DNA from: Palsa-870 sp035937155
GTDB lineage: Bacteria; Chloroflexota; Dormibacteria; Dormibacterales; Dormibacteraceae
Assembly: GCA_035937155.1 (NCBI GenBank)
Contig: DASYVJ010000086.1
Coordinates: 71,004 to 135,003 of the forward strand
Direction of reading: 5' to 3'
DNA: 64,000 nucleotides
Below are positions 36,011 to 43,848 of the stretch, in pieces. The notes beneath the pieces were generated by a model that worked only from the letters and a program-made list of their open reading frames with translations, was not told the origin of the DNA and made no database searches. The translations under genes were made by a program, and so were the position numbers. The first letter of the stretch is position 1, and every line of letters starts with the position of its first letter.

Positions 36011-36484
36011 TTGGCTGAGCACGATTTTCGAGATGTGATGGCGCGCGTTCCGGCGGGAGTCGTCATCGTCAGCGCGCGCACCGAGGCGGGGTACCGCGGG
36101 CTCACCGCCAGCAGCCTCGTCTCGATCTCGGTCGAACCGCCGATGGTGCTGGTCGGACTCGAGCGCGAGGCGGCCACCCGAGCGGCGGTCGAGGAAGCTC
36201 ACGCCTTCAACGTGAGCGTGCTGACTCGTTCGCAGGAATTCCTCGCCGACAGGTTCGCCGGCCGAGCGCCGGCCATGGACCCCAGGTGGGAAGGCGTGCC
36301 CCACTGTCTCGGCACCAACGGAATTCCGTTGATCGAGGGATGCGCCGCCTGGCTCGAATGCAGGCTCGTCGAGCTCCACCCTGCCGGAGACCACGACATT
36401 TGCGTGGGCGAGGTGACGGCCGCGACTGCCGGCTCGGGCGACCCGCTCATCCTCTGGGACCGCGCCTTCTGGACGCTGCGCTGA
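36011..36484 (+). CDS. Flavin reductase-like protein
   Basis: About 157 residues from TTG 36011 (ATG 36038 is the next choice). The flavin-reductase fold is shown by F-R-D-V-M-A-R-V-P-A-G-V-V-I-V, G-L-T-A-S-S-L-V-S-I-S-V-E-P-P, F-N-V-S-V-L and a final W-D-R-A-F. It would reduce FMN with NAD(P)H for a partner oxygenase that is not visible nearby. Confidence 0.8.
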   Translation: MAEHDFRDVMARVPAGVVIVSARTEAGYRGLTASSLVSISVEPPMVLVGLEREAATRAAVEEAHAFNVSVLTRSQEFLADRFAGRAPAMDPRWEGVPHCLGTNGIPLIEGCAAWLECRLVELHPAGDHDICVGEVTAATAGSGDPLILWDRAFWTLR

Positions 36485-36487
36485 CCA

Positions 36488-36802
36488 TTAATAAGGAAGG
36501 TCGTCCTCGTCCATCCCGAAGTGATGCCCGACCTCGTGCAGGATCGTGCGTTGGACCTCCGCGACCAGCTCCTCCATGGTGGTCGCCGCCTGCTCGTGCG
36601 CGCGCTTGTAAAGGGTGATGCGCTCCGGCATGCCCTCGCCGGCGGCGAGCGCGGTGGCTCCCTCATACAGTCCCATCAACCCCTCGGCCGAGCTTTCCTC
36701 CAGGACGAACACGGTGTTGTCGAGGTAAGGCCGGAACTCGTCCGGGATTGAATCGACCGCCGCCTGCGCCGCCTCCTCGAATTCCTTCATGCTCACGCGC
36801 AT
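36488..36802 (-). CDS. Zincin-like metallopeptidase (PF06262 type)
   Basis: 104 residues ending with H-E-V-G-H-H-F-G-M-D-E-D-D-L, the conserved motif of this small family, and V-F-V-L-E-E near residue 33. ATG 36802 or the in-frame ATG 36790 may be the start. The first overlaps the divergent gene's ATG in a GCATGC palindrome, so 36790 may be better. Physiological substrate unknown. Confidence 0.85.
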   Translation of the reverse strand: MRVSMKEFEEAAQAAVDSIPDEFRPYLDNTVFVLEESSAEGLMGLYEGATALAAGEGMPERITLYKRAHEQAATTMEELVAEVQRTILHEVGHHFGMDEDDLPY

Positions 36803-37661
36803 GCATGAATTGAAGCGCGTGGTGGTCGTCGGCGCGGGAACGATGGGTTCGCAGATCGCCCTGCAGACCGCGCTGTCCGGCCGCCACGAGGTGACCCTGG
36901 TCGACTCGGTGCCCGGTCAGCTCGAGCGCGCACGAGTCCAGAACCGGCGCCTGCTCGACCGGTCCGTCGAGAAGGGCCGGCTCACCGGGGAGGCCGCGGC
37001 CGAGGCGCTGGCCCGGATCAAGGATTCGAGCGACCTGGACTCAGCCGCAGCCTCTGCCGACCTCGTGATCGAGGCGGTCATCGAGGACTTCGACGCCAAG
37101 AAGAGCGTGTTCGATGCTCTCGGCAAGCACGCCAGGAAGGACGCGATCCTCGCAAGCAACTCGAGCACCATCGCGATCAGCCGGCTCGCCGATTTCACAG
37201 GGCGCCCCGAGCAGTGCTGCAACATGCACTTCTTCCACCCGGTCACCGTGATGCAGCTGTGTGAGGTCGTGCGTGGGCCGAAGACATCGGATGCGACGGT
37301 GGAGGCGGCCATGGAGTTTGTGCGCAGCATCGACCGCACTCCGGTGCTGCTGCTGAAGGAGATCTGGGGTTTCATCGTCAACCGCATCCTCTTCGCCGCG
37401 TCTGAGGAGGCCATGCGCCTTCTCGAGGGCGGGTATGCCAGCGCGGAGGACATTGATGTCGCCGTGCAGAAAGGCCTCAACTGGCCGATGGGTCCTTTTC
37501 ACCTGCTCGACTTCAGCGGTCTCGACATCTTTTATGGAGCGATGAAGGACCGCCACCGTCAGGGCGAAGGCCAGGACGCTCCCGAGCTACTGCGCAAGCT
37601 GGTCGAGGAAGGGCACCTCGGTCGAAAAACAGGCAAGGGCTTTTTCGACTACCCAAAGTAG
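36801..37661 (+). CDS. 3-hydroxyacyl-CoA dehydrogenase
   Basis: 286 residues. NAD-binding G-A-G-T-M-G-S near residue 14, N-S-S-T-I-A-I-S, the catalytic His in M-H-F-F-H-P-V, and G-F-I-V-N-R-I-L-F at the start of the C-terminal helical domain. A single-domain enzyme of the HbdA/PaaH kind: it oxidises 3-hydroxyacyl-CoA in beta-oxidation, or acts in reverse in butyrate-type routes. The context does not decide which. Confidence 0.92.
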   Translation: MHELKRVVVVGAGTMGSQIALQTALSGRHEVTLVDSVPGQLERARVQNRRLLDRSVEKGRLTGEAAAEALARIKDSSDLDSAAASADLVIEAVIEDFDAKKSVFDALGKHARKDAILASNSSTIAISRLADFTGRPEQCCNMHFFHPVTVMQLCEVVRGPKTSDATVEAAMEFVRSIDRTPVLLLKEIWGFIVNRILFAASEEAMRLLEGGYASAEDIDVAVQKGLNWPMGPFHLLDFSGLDIFYGAMKDRHRQGEGQDAPELLRKLVEEGHLGRKTGKGFFDYPK

Positions 37662-37683
37662 TCACACGGGGGAAAATGGATTT

Positions 37684-37756
37684 GCCCCCGTAGCCCAATG
37701 GCAGAGGCAACCGGCTTAAACCCGGTCCAGCGCGGGTTCGACCCCCGCCGGGGGTA
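37684..37756 (+). tRNA. tRNA with anticodon UAA (Leu) but a short variable arm
   Basis: All four arms fold: acceptor GCCCCCG/CGGGGGT, anticodon stem ACCGG/CCGGT with loop CTTAAAC, T stem GCGGG/CCCGC with loop TTCGACC. The anticodon reads TAA, for leucine UUA. The variable region is only five bases (CCAGC), whereas leucine tRNAs have a long one, and the first pair is G1-U72. The discriminator is A and CCA is not encoded. Confidence 0.8.
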
Positions 37757-37765
37757 CTGCCCTCC

Positions 37766-37771
37766 TACAAT
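37766..37771 (+). promoter_or_regulatory. Candidate -10 of a leaderless gene
   Basis: TACAAT ends 8 nt before ATG 37780 and no ribosome site lies between. It could also be reached by read-through from the tRNA gene. Confidence 0.45.
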
Positions 37772-37779
37772 CGACGGAC

Positions 37780-38106
37780 ATGAGCTTTCGATCTGAAGAA
37801 GACCCCGACGAGGATCCTGACGAGCCGGATCAGCCGAACCATCCGGGCGACGGCGCGTCCGCGACGATGGTGCCCAACGTGGGGCTGCCTCTGCGCGAGT
37901 GGGAATTCTCGACGAAGGTGCTGACCGTAGCTCAGCTCGTCGACGGCATCACGCTGGTCAAAATCCTCAAAGAGTCCGGGGCGGACGGTTGGGATCTCAC
38001 TGATGTGATTGACGGAGGGGAGAAGCGCGTGCTCCTGCTGAGGAGACCCAAGCGCTCATTACTTGAGTCGCGACGGGTCGGGTTCGCGCCTCCGAAGCCC
38101 AGCTGA
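37780..38106 (+). CDS. Hypothetical acidic protein (DUF4177-like end)
   Basis: 108 residues. An acidic disordered start (D-P-D-E-D-P-D-E-P) precedes a compact C-part: W-E-F-S-T-K-V-L-T-V, L-K-E-S-G-A-D-G-W-D-L, V-L-L-L-R-R-P. That part is reminiscent of DUF4177-like small proteins. The next gene overlaps its stop codon. Confidence 0.55.
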   Translation: MSFRSEEDPDEDPDEPDQPNHPGDGASATMVPNVGLPLREWEFSTKVLTVAQLVDGITLVKILKESGADGWDLTDVIDGGEKRVLLLRRPKRSLLESRRVGFAPPKPS

Positions 38107-38825
38107 CGACAGCGCCCGCTCGTCGCAAGCGGCGCATTCTAGTCGTCGAGGACGACCCTCCAATCCGGATGCTGGTCGCTGAGGTATGCAGGCAGCAGGG
38201 CCATGACGTGCTCGAGGCCGCGACCGGCGCCGAGGCGATCGAGCTGGCCACCGGCAGCCCGCCGGACCTCGTGCTGATCGACTGGGTGCTGCCCGATATC
38301 AGTGGAACCGAGGTCATCCGCGAGCTCCGACGGCAGGGCCTGGTCAGCCCGATGATCATGCTGACCGGCCGCACGACCAAGATGGACGAGGTCGTCGGCC
38401 TCGAGGTGGGTGCCGACGACTACATCACCAAGCCGTTCGACTCACGCATCCTCGCGGCGCGGATCAACGCCCACCTCCGGCGTTCGGCCATGGCGGAAGC
38501 TGGTGGCGGGCGAGAGGGTGTGCTGAGCATCGGCGCGCTGCAGATCGACAATGCCGCGCGCCGCGTGAAGATCGCCGATGAGGAGATACCACTCACGATG
38601 ACCGAGTTCAATCTGCTCGCCGTGCTCGCCGCGAATCCCGAGCGGGTGCTCACGCGGGCGCAGCTGCGAGACAAGGTCTGGGGTTATCCCCACGACCTCG
38701 ATGATCACTCGGTCGACCCTCACGTGCAGCGCTTGCGCCGCAAGCTGTCGGACCGCGTCCACACCGGCGTAAGCCTGGAAGCCGTGCCGGGGCTGGGTTA
38801 CCGTCTGTCGGTGAAGTCCGTTTGA
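38103..38825 (+). CDS. OmpR/PhoB-type response regulator
   Basis: About 240 residues: receiver domain with R-I-L-V-V-E-D-D and the phospho-Asp in L-I-D-W-V-L-P-D (near 59), T-G-R and the K-P-F Lys, then a winged-helix domain (L-T-M-T-E-F-N-L-L-A-V-L and D-P-H-V-Q-R-L-R-R-K-L-S). The first ATG (38169) would cut off the acidic pocket. The only upstream start is CTG 38103, which overlaps the preceding stop as CTGA. There is no adjacent kinase, so it is an orphan regulator. Confidence 0.88.
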   Translation: MTTAPARRKRRILVVEDDPPIRMLVAEVCRQQGHDVLEAATGAEAIELATGSPPDLVLIDWVLPDISGTEVIRELRRQGLVSPMIMLTGRTTKMDEVVGLEVGADDYITKPFDSRILAARINAHLRRSAMAEAGGGREGVLSIGALQIDNAARRVKIADEEIPLTMTEFNLLAVLAANPERVLTRAQLRDKVWGYPHDLDDHSVDPHVQRLRRKLSDRVHTGVSLEAVPGLGYRLSVKSV

Positions 38826-38848
38826 AACTCTAGGTGTCAAACATCTAG

Positions 38849-39661
38849 ATGGGCGACCAGCGCCCGATTGGGATCTTCGACTCCGGCGTCGGCGGGCTCA
38901 CCGTCCTCAAGGAAATCCGTGAGCGACTTCCGCTCGAGCCGACGATCTACGTCGCCGACCTGCTGCACTTTCCGTATGGCCCGCGCTACCAGGACGAGGT
39001 ACGTGGCTTCGCGATCGACATCATCCGTTACCTCGAATCGCGCGACGTCAAGCTGGTGGTCATCGCGTGCAATACCGCAACCGCCGCGGCGCTGAACCAG
39101 GCACGCGAGCTTTTCGAGCTGCCGATCATCGGGGTCATCAGCCCCGGCGCCCAGGCCGCGGTCGAGGCCACGAAGAACAACCGCATCGGCGTCATCTCCA
39201 CGGAAGGCACGATGCGGAGCCAGGAGTACCTGCACGCGATCAAGGAGATCGATCCGATGGTCGGCGTGTACCAGAAGGCGTGCCCGGAGCTCGTGGAGAT
39301 AGTCGAAGCGGGCGAGGCGGAGTCGCCCCGGGCGGAGCGAGTCCTGCGCGATGACCTCGGCGACATCGTGCGCCTCGGCGCTGACACCCTGGTCCTGGGC
39401 TGCACGCACTACCCGCTGTTGAAGCCCGCGATCGAGCGGGTGTACCCAGGAAGCTTCGCGATCATCGACTCGGCCACGACCACGGCGTCCAAAGTCGAGC
39501 GGCACCTCGATCATTCGCGACTGCGAGCTACGGGCGCCAGCCCGCGTCATGAGGTCCTCGTCACGGCCGTGCCGCATCGATTCGACGAGATCGCAGCCAA
39601 TCTGTTCGGCGAAGCGATCGAGGCCGAGGAGGTCCACATCTGGGAGCCACAAAAGACGTAG
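38849..39661 (+). CDS. murI: Glutamate racemase
   Basis: Makes D-glutamate for peptidoglycan. 270 residues with I-G-I-F-D-S-G-V-G-G-L-T-V, the two catalytic Cys in I-A-C-N-T-A-T-A (near 74) and L-G-C-T-H-Y-P-L (near 184). A 9-bp stem (38829-38837 with 38841-38849) includes the A of the start codon and could affect initiation. It follows the response regulator gene by 23 nt. Confidence 0.96.
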   Translation: MGDQRPIGIFDSGVGGLTVLKEIRERLPLEPTIYVADLLHFPYGPRYQDEVRGFAIDIIRYLESRDVKLVVIACNTATAAALNQARELFELPIIGVISPGAQAAVEATKNNRIGVISTEGTMRSQEYLHAIKEIDPMVGVYQKACPELVEIVEAGEAESPRAERVLRDDLGDIVRLGADTLVLGCTHYPLLKPAIERVYPGSFAIIDSATTTASKVERHLDHSRLRATGASPRHEVLVTAVPHRFDEIAANLFGEAIEAEEVHIWEPQKT

Positions 39662-39675
39662 AGATCTTCGGTCCA

Positions 39676-40620
39676 GTGGCTGCCGACCTGGCCAGAGTCG
39701 AGGCGGCCCTCCGGGACGGGATTCGGCATGACCCCGACGAGGTCGCCGCACCCATGGCCGACCTCTTTGTCGCGGGCGGCAAGCGCGTCCGGCCGGCCCT
39801 GGTACTGCTGTCCGCGCGCTGCGGCCACTACGACCTCGAGCGCCTGCTCCCGGCGGCGATGGCGGTGGAGCTCACGCACGCGGCAACGCTCGTCCACGAC
39901 GACGTCATCGACCGCTCGCCAGTGCGCCGCGGACGTCCAACAGTCGCCGCGTCGCTGGGCGACGCGCCCGCCATCGTCGTTGGAGATTTCTACTTCGCCA
40001 AGGCTTATGAGCACGCTGCCCGCACCGACTCCCCTGAGGTCGTGGGCATCCTGGCGCGCGCGGTCATGGAGATCTGCGCCGGCGAGGTGAGGCAGCAGGC
40101 GATCCGCCATCGCTACAGCACGGTCGTCGACGAGTACATGGGCCGGATCGAGGCGAAGACGGCAGCCCTGCTCGCCGCCTGTTGCGACATCGGTGCGGTG
40201 CTGGCTGGACTGCCATCAACGCAGCGTTCTGCGCTGCATGAGTACGGCCGCAGGTTGGGCCTCGCGTTCCAGATCGCGGACGACGTGCTCGACTATCTCG
40301 GCAGCGAGGGTGAGATCGGCAAGCCAATCGGCAAGGATGTCACCGAAGGTTTCGCCACCTTGCCGCTCATGGTCGCGATGGGCGACGAATCAGTCGCCAA
40401 GGAGCTCAAGAAGTTCCTGCGGGACGGGCGCGAGCTGAGCACGGAGCAGGCGAGCGCCGTGGTCGAGATCGTTCGTCAGAGCGGAGCGCCGCAGCGAGCG
40501 CTCGATCGCGCACAGCAACACGCATCAGCCGCGAGCCGGCAGCTCGACGTCATCGCTGCCGGAGAGGTCCGCGATGTCCTGGCCGCGCTCGCCAACTACG
40601 TGGTTTCCCGAAAGCTCTAA
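39676..40620 (+). CDS. Trans polyprenyl diphosphate synthase
   Basis: 314 residues from GTG 39676. First Asp-rich motif H-D-D-V-I-D (near 75) and second A-D-D-V-L-D-Y (near 202), with G-G-K-R-V-R-P-A at the N-terminus. It elongates isoprenoid chains, probably for quinone side chains (C35-C45), but the product length cannot be read with confidence. It lies 14 nt after murI, in the same operon as the next gene. Confidence 0.92.
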   Translation: MAADLARVEAALRDGIRHDPDEVAAPMADLFVAGGKRVRPALVLLSARCGHYDLERLLPAAMAVELTHAATLVHDDVIDRSPVRRGRPTVAASLGDAPAIVVGDFYFAKAYEHAARTDSPEVVGILARAVMEICAGEVRQQAIRHRYSTVVDEYMGRIEAKTAALLAACCDIGAVLAGLPSTQRSALHEYGRRLGLAFQIADDVLDYLGSEGEIGKPIGKDVTEGFATLPLMVAMGDESVAKELKKFLRDGRELSTEQASAVVEIVRQSGAPQRALDRAQQHASAASRQLDVIAAGEVRDVLAALANYVVSRKL

Positions 40621-40652
40621 CCTGTCAGCGTGTCCCGGGTGGGGATCGTGGC

Positions 40653-42083
40653 ATGAGCAAGGTCAAGCTCGTTGGTGTCGGACCAGGACATCCAGGCTTG
40701 GCGACCGTCCAGGCAGTCGAAGCAATCAAGGACGCTGACGTGATTCGGCACAGCGATGGTTGTGGCGTTGGTCTTCTGCATCTTGCTGCCGCCGATGCCG
40801 ACGTTGCGCCGCTGCAATCCGTTGACGAGGTCGTGCGCCTGGCGCGTACGGGCAAGAGAATCACCCTGCTCTTTCCAGGTAATCCCTATGCGTTCTCCAA
40901 CGGCAGCGAGGTCGCGGAGAAGCTCGAGCGCGCTGGCGTGGACTTTGAGGCGGTGCCCGGGCTCGTCGTCGAGCTGGCAGCCCCGGTAATGAGTGGCATC
41001 CCGCTCACCATCGAAGGACAATCCGCATCCATAGGCTTCGGCCTCGTCAAAGGCGCCGAAACCGTCGTGTTGAGGCTCGCATCGGGCTGGTGGGAGTCAG
41101 GCATCTCGGCGTTGCTGGCCGATGGGCGGGCTGCTGACACGCCCGCGGCCTTGATTCTGAACCCTGGCCAGTCCGGGCAGCACAGGGTGAGCGCCCCCCT
41201 CGGCGAGCTGGCGCGCAAAGCAGCCACATACGGGCTGCGTGGTGATGCCCTGTTGGTTCTGGGTCCCGGCGTCGCGCTCGCGGACCGGCTTGACACGATG
41301 TCGAAGCGGCCGCTGCACGGCCGGCGCGTCCTCATCACACGCGCACGGCACCAGGTCGATCCATTCCGGCGGGAGCTCGTCGACCTGGGCGCTTCGGTGG
41401 TCGAGATCCCGACGCTCCAGGTCCAGCCGATGCCGATCGACGACCGGGTGCGCAAGGCGATCGAGCACCTCGAGAGGACCGCCCTTGTGATCTTCGCGTC
41501 GGCCAACGCGGTGGACATCTTTTTCCAGATGCTGCTGGCGTCGGGTGGCGACGCGCGCGCGTTCCACGGTTCCAAGCTCTGCGCCATCGGCCACGAGACC
41601 GCTGAATCGCTGGAGCGGCACGGCCTGCGCCCAGAGCTCATCACGTCCGAGTACACGGCCGAAGGCCTCGCCAAAGCTCTGGAGGGCTGGGAGATGCAGG
41701 GCATGCACGTCCTCGTGCCGCGAGCAGAGGTCGCGCGCGACGCTCTACCATCCCTGCTTGCCAACCGAGGTGCTGAAGTCGAGATCCTTCCTGTCTACCA
41801 GGCCATGTGCCCGCCCGAGGCGGGTGAAGCGCTGCTTCGACTCTTCAACAATGAGGGCGTCGACGTGATCACGTTCACGAGCTCGTCGACCGTCTACAAC
41901 TTCGTCCGCGCGTTTCCCGAGGATCGCCTTCCGGCGGTGCTTGGCGACGCCGAGATCGCGTGCATGGGCCCGGTCACCGCGGACACGGCCCGCAAGCTCG
42001 GCCTCACCGTCTCGATCATCGCGCGCGAGTACACGACACACGGCCTCGTGCAGGCCATCGCCGAGTCGGCAGCGCGGAAGTGA
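40653..42083 (+). CDS. hemD: Methyltransferase-like/uroporphyrinogen-III synthase fusion
   Basis: 476 residues. The N-half (1-215) has the tetrapyrrole methylase fold (V-K-L-V-G-V-G-P-G-H-P-G-L-A-T and G-I-P-L-T), but the V-G-K-R-x-G motif is gone and G-G-D-P-x-x-F-G-R reads P-G-N-P-Y-A-F-S-N, so SUMT activity is doubtful. The C-half (about 225-476) is HemD: G-R-R-V-L-I-T-R-A, T-A-L-V-I-F-A-S-A-N-A-V, I-T-F-T-S-S-S-T-V. It would close the ring in haem and cobalamin synthesis. Confidence 0.85.
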   Translation: MSKVKLVGVGPGHPGLATVQAVEAIKDADVIRHSDGCGVGLLHLAAADADVAPLQSVDEVVRLARTGKRITLLFPGNPYAFSNGSEVAEKLERAGVDFEAVPGLVVELAAPVMSGIPLTIEGQSASIGFGLVKGAETVVLRLASGWWESGISALLADGRAADTPAALILNPGQSGQHRVSAPLGELARKAATYGLRGDALLVLGPGVALADRLDTMSKRPLHGRRVLITRARHQVDPFRRELVDLGASVVEIPTLQVQPMPIDDRVRKAIEHLERTALVIFASANAVDIFFQMLLASGGDARAFHGSKLCAIGHETAESLERHGLRPELITSEYTAEGLAKALEGWEMQGMHVLVPRAEVARDALPSLLANRGAEVEILPVYQAMCPPEAGEALLRLFNNEGVDVITFTSSSTVYNFVRAFPEDRLPAVLGDAEIACMGPVTADTARKLGLTVSIIAREYTTHGLVQAIAESAARK

Positions 42084-42778
42084 GCAAAGCCAAGGTCACG
42101 CCGCGCCGGCCGGTCGCGGGGGAGGTGGTCGAGGCCGAGCTTCCCGAAGCGTGGCGGCGGCGGCCGTGGGCGCCGGTGCTGATCGTCGCCATCTTGATCG
42201 CGGCAGTCCTGGGTACCGGCGTGCTCGTCAACAAGGCTCTCGAGCCGCCAGTGCCGGCCGCGCTTGCCGGGTGCAAGACTTCGACGCAGATCGCGCCGCA
42301 TACGTTCATCGGTCCTCAACCCATCTGCATCACGGCGAGCCACAGCTACCAGGCAACGGTCAACACGACGCAGGGGGCGATCGTGATCAAGCTTCACCCC
42401 GAGATCGCCCCGGTGACCGTGAACAACTTCATCGTGCTCGCGATCCACGGCTACTACAACGGCCTCACCTTCTGGAAGAGCGAGGACTGGGTGGTACAGG
42501 GTGGCGACCCGCGTGGCGACGGCCGTGGCGGTCCCGGGTACAGCCTCCCCGACGAGCCCAACACGGCGCCCGGATGGGGGCTCGCCGCGGTAGGCATGGC
42601 GCGCGTGCCGGGAGGGGCGGTTAACGGCAGCCAGTTCTTCATCGAGAAGGCGGCCTGGCCCGCCCCCGGCCCGCACGCGATCTACAACCGCTTCGGGACC
42701 GTGATCTCGGGCCAGGACAAGGCCCAACTGCTGACCGGGGCCGATACGATCACCTCGATCACGATCAAGGTTTCTTGA
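42080..42778 (+). CDS. Membrane-anchored cyclophilin-type peptidyl-prolyl isomerase
   Basis: 232 residues from GTG 42080, overlapping the hemD stop as GTGA. A membrane helix (about 30-52) is followed by an exported cyclophilin domain: T-T-Q-G-A-I-V-I-K-L, F-W-K-S-E-D-W-V-V-Q-G-G-D-P and G-S-Q-F-F-I-E. It probably assists folding outside the membrane. tatA-tatC follow. Confidence 0.88.
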   Translation: MSKAKVTPRRPVAGEVVEAELPEAWRRRPWAPVLIVAILIAAVLGTGVLVNKALEPPVPAALAGCKTSTQIAPHTFIGPQPICITASHSYQATVNTTQGAIVIKLHPEIAPVTVNNFIVLAIHGYYNGLTFWKSEDWVVQGGDPRGDGRGGPGYSLPDEPNTAPGWGLAAVGMARVPGGAVNGSQFFIEKAAWPAPGPHAIYNRFGTVISGQDKAQLLTGADTITSITIKVS

Positions 42779-42790
42779 CACTCCGCTGAT

Positions 42791-42818
42791 CTTGGCGTGA
42801 CCGCCGTCAGCCTATAAT
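42791..42818 (+). promoter_or_regulatory. Promoter of tatA-tatC
   Basis: A perfect TATAAT (42813-42818) lies 9 nt before GTG 42828, with CTTGGC at 42791-42796 (16-bp spacing). Transcription would begin within about 3 nt of the start codon, so the mRNA should be leaderless. Confidence 0.6.
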
Positions 42819-42827
42819 CGGGTCGAA

Positions 42828-43085
42828 GTGTTCGGTATCCACTGGGGCTACATCGCGATCCTGCTGGTGGTCGTCCTGATCATCTTCGGGCCAGGCCGCT
42901 TGCCCGAGCTTGGTGGGGCGGTCGGAAAGGCAATGAAGGAGTTTCGCAAGGCGACTTCCGAGCTGACCAACGAAGTTACATCTGCCACTCAGGCAAAGCC
43001 CGAGGCGCCGGCTCCTGCGCCGATCGTTCATTCAGAGAGCGCCGCCACGGCTTCCACGTCCGAGGCCGATCCCCCCAAGAGCTGA
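42828..43085 (+). CDS. tatA: Sec-independent translocase protein TatA
   Basis: 85 residues: one short membrane helix (about 6-20), the F-G-P-G-R-L-P-E-L-G hinge and an amphipathic helix, then an Ala/Pro/Glu-rich tail. It forms the pore of the twin-arginine pathway with TatC, encoded next. Starts at GTG 42828. Confidence 0.95.
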   Translation: MFGIHWGYIAILLVVVLIIFGPGRLPELGGAVGKAMKEFRKATSELTNEVTSATQAKPEAPAPAPIVHSESAATASTSEADPPKS

Positions 43086-43098
43086 AGGCGCTCCCCCT

Positions 43099-43848
43099 GT
43101 GGCTTCACTGAGCAGGGTCCTGCACCGCGCCCCGCGCAATCAACTCCCGGCCGAGGAGCCGCGGATGTCCGTGATGGAGCACCTCGAGGCGCTCCGGCGC
43201 GTGCTCATCATCTCCCTGATCGCCTGGGCTGCGACCACGGTCGCGGCCTTCTTCATCTCACCCCGCGTGATCGATTTCCTCATCAAGCGGGCGGGGATTG
43301 GACACGCGGTTTACCTACAGCTGGCAGGTGGTGTTCTTCTCGAGGTCAAGGTCGCGCTGTACATCGGGCTCGTCCTGGCTGCGCCAGTCGTGATCCAGCA
43401 GGTGTGGTGGTTCGTCAGTCCCGGCCTGCACGCGCACGAGCGCCGGTTCATCCTGCCGCTGATTGCCTCAACGGTATTTTTCTTTGGGGTCGGAGTCAGC
43501 GTCGCGATGTATGCGCTTCCGATTTACGTCAGAGTGCTCAATTCCTTCTCGCCGCCCGACACCAGTTATCTGCCGGACATCAGTCAGTTCGTCAGCTTCG
43601 TGCTGGTCATGGTCATCGGGTTCGGCATCGTGTTCGAGCTTCCGGTTGTCCTTTTCGTCCTGGGCATGCTCCGCATCATCAAGTCGCGCTGGCTGTACAA
43701 GAACCGGCCGTACTGGTTTCTGGCACTGGGCATAACAGCGAACTTCTTGACACCCGGGGCTGATCCGGTCACGCCTCTCATCATGTTCATCCCGCTCTAT
43801 GTCTTCTATGAGGGCACTGCACTGCTGCTCAAGCTTCTCGGACGATGA
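43099..43848 (+). CDS. tatC: Sec-independent translocase protein TatC
   Basis: 249 residues with six membrane helices. Typical marks: M-S-V-M-E-H-L-E-A-L-R-R at the N-terminus (conserved Glu), the F-V-S-P-G-L loop and N-F-L-T-P-G-A-D-P near the C-end. It recognises twin-arginine signals. No tatB is seen. The stop overlaps the rph start. Confidence 0.96.
   Translation: MASLSRVLHRAPRNQLPAEEPRMSVMEHLEALRRVLIISLIAWAATTVAAFFISPRVIDFLIKRAGIGHAVYLQLAGGVLLEVKVALYIGLVLAAPVVIQQVWWFVSPGLHAHERRFILPLIASTVFFFGVGVSVAMYALPIYVRVLNSFSPPDTSYLPDISQFVSFVLVMVIGFGIVFELPVVLFVLGMLRIIKSRWLYKNRPYWFLALGITANFLTPGADPVTPLIMFIPLYVFYEGTALLLKLLGR

Noticed and set aside
38837..39751. A long minus-strand frame opposite murI
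   Set aside because: Antisense shadow; murI has both catalytic cysteines.
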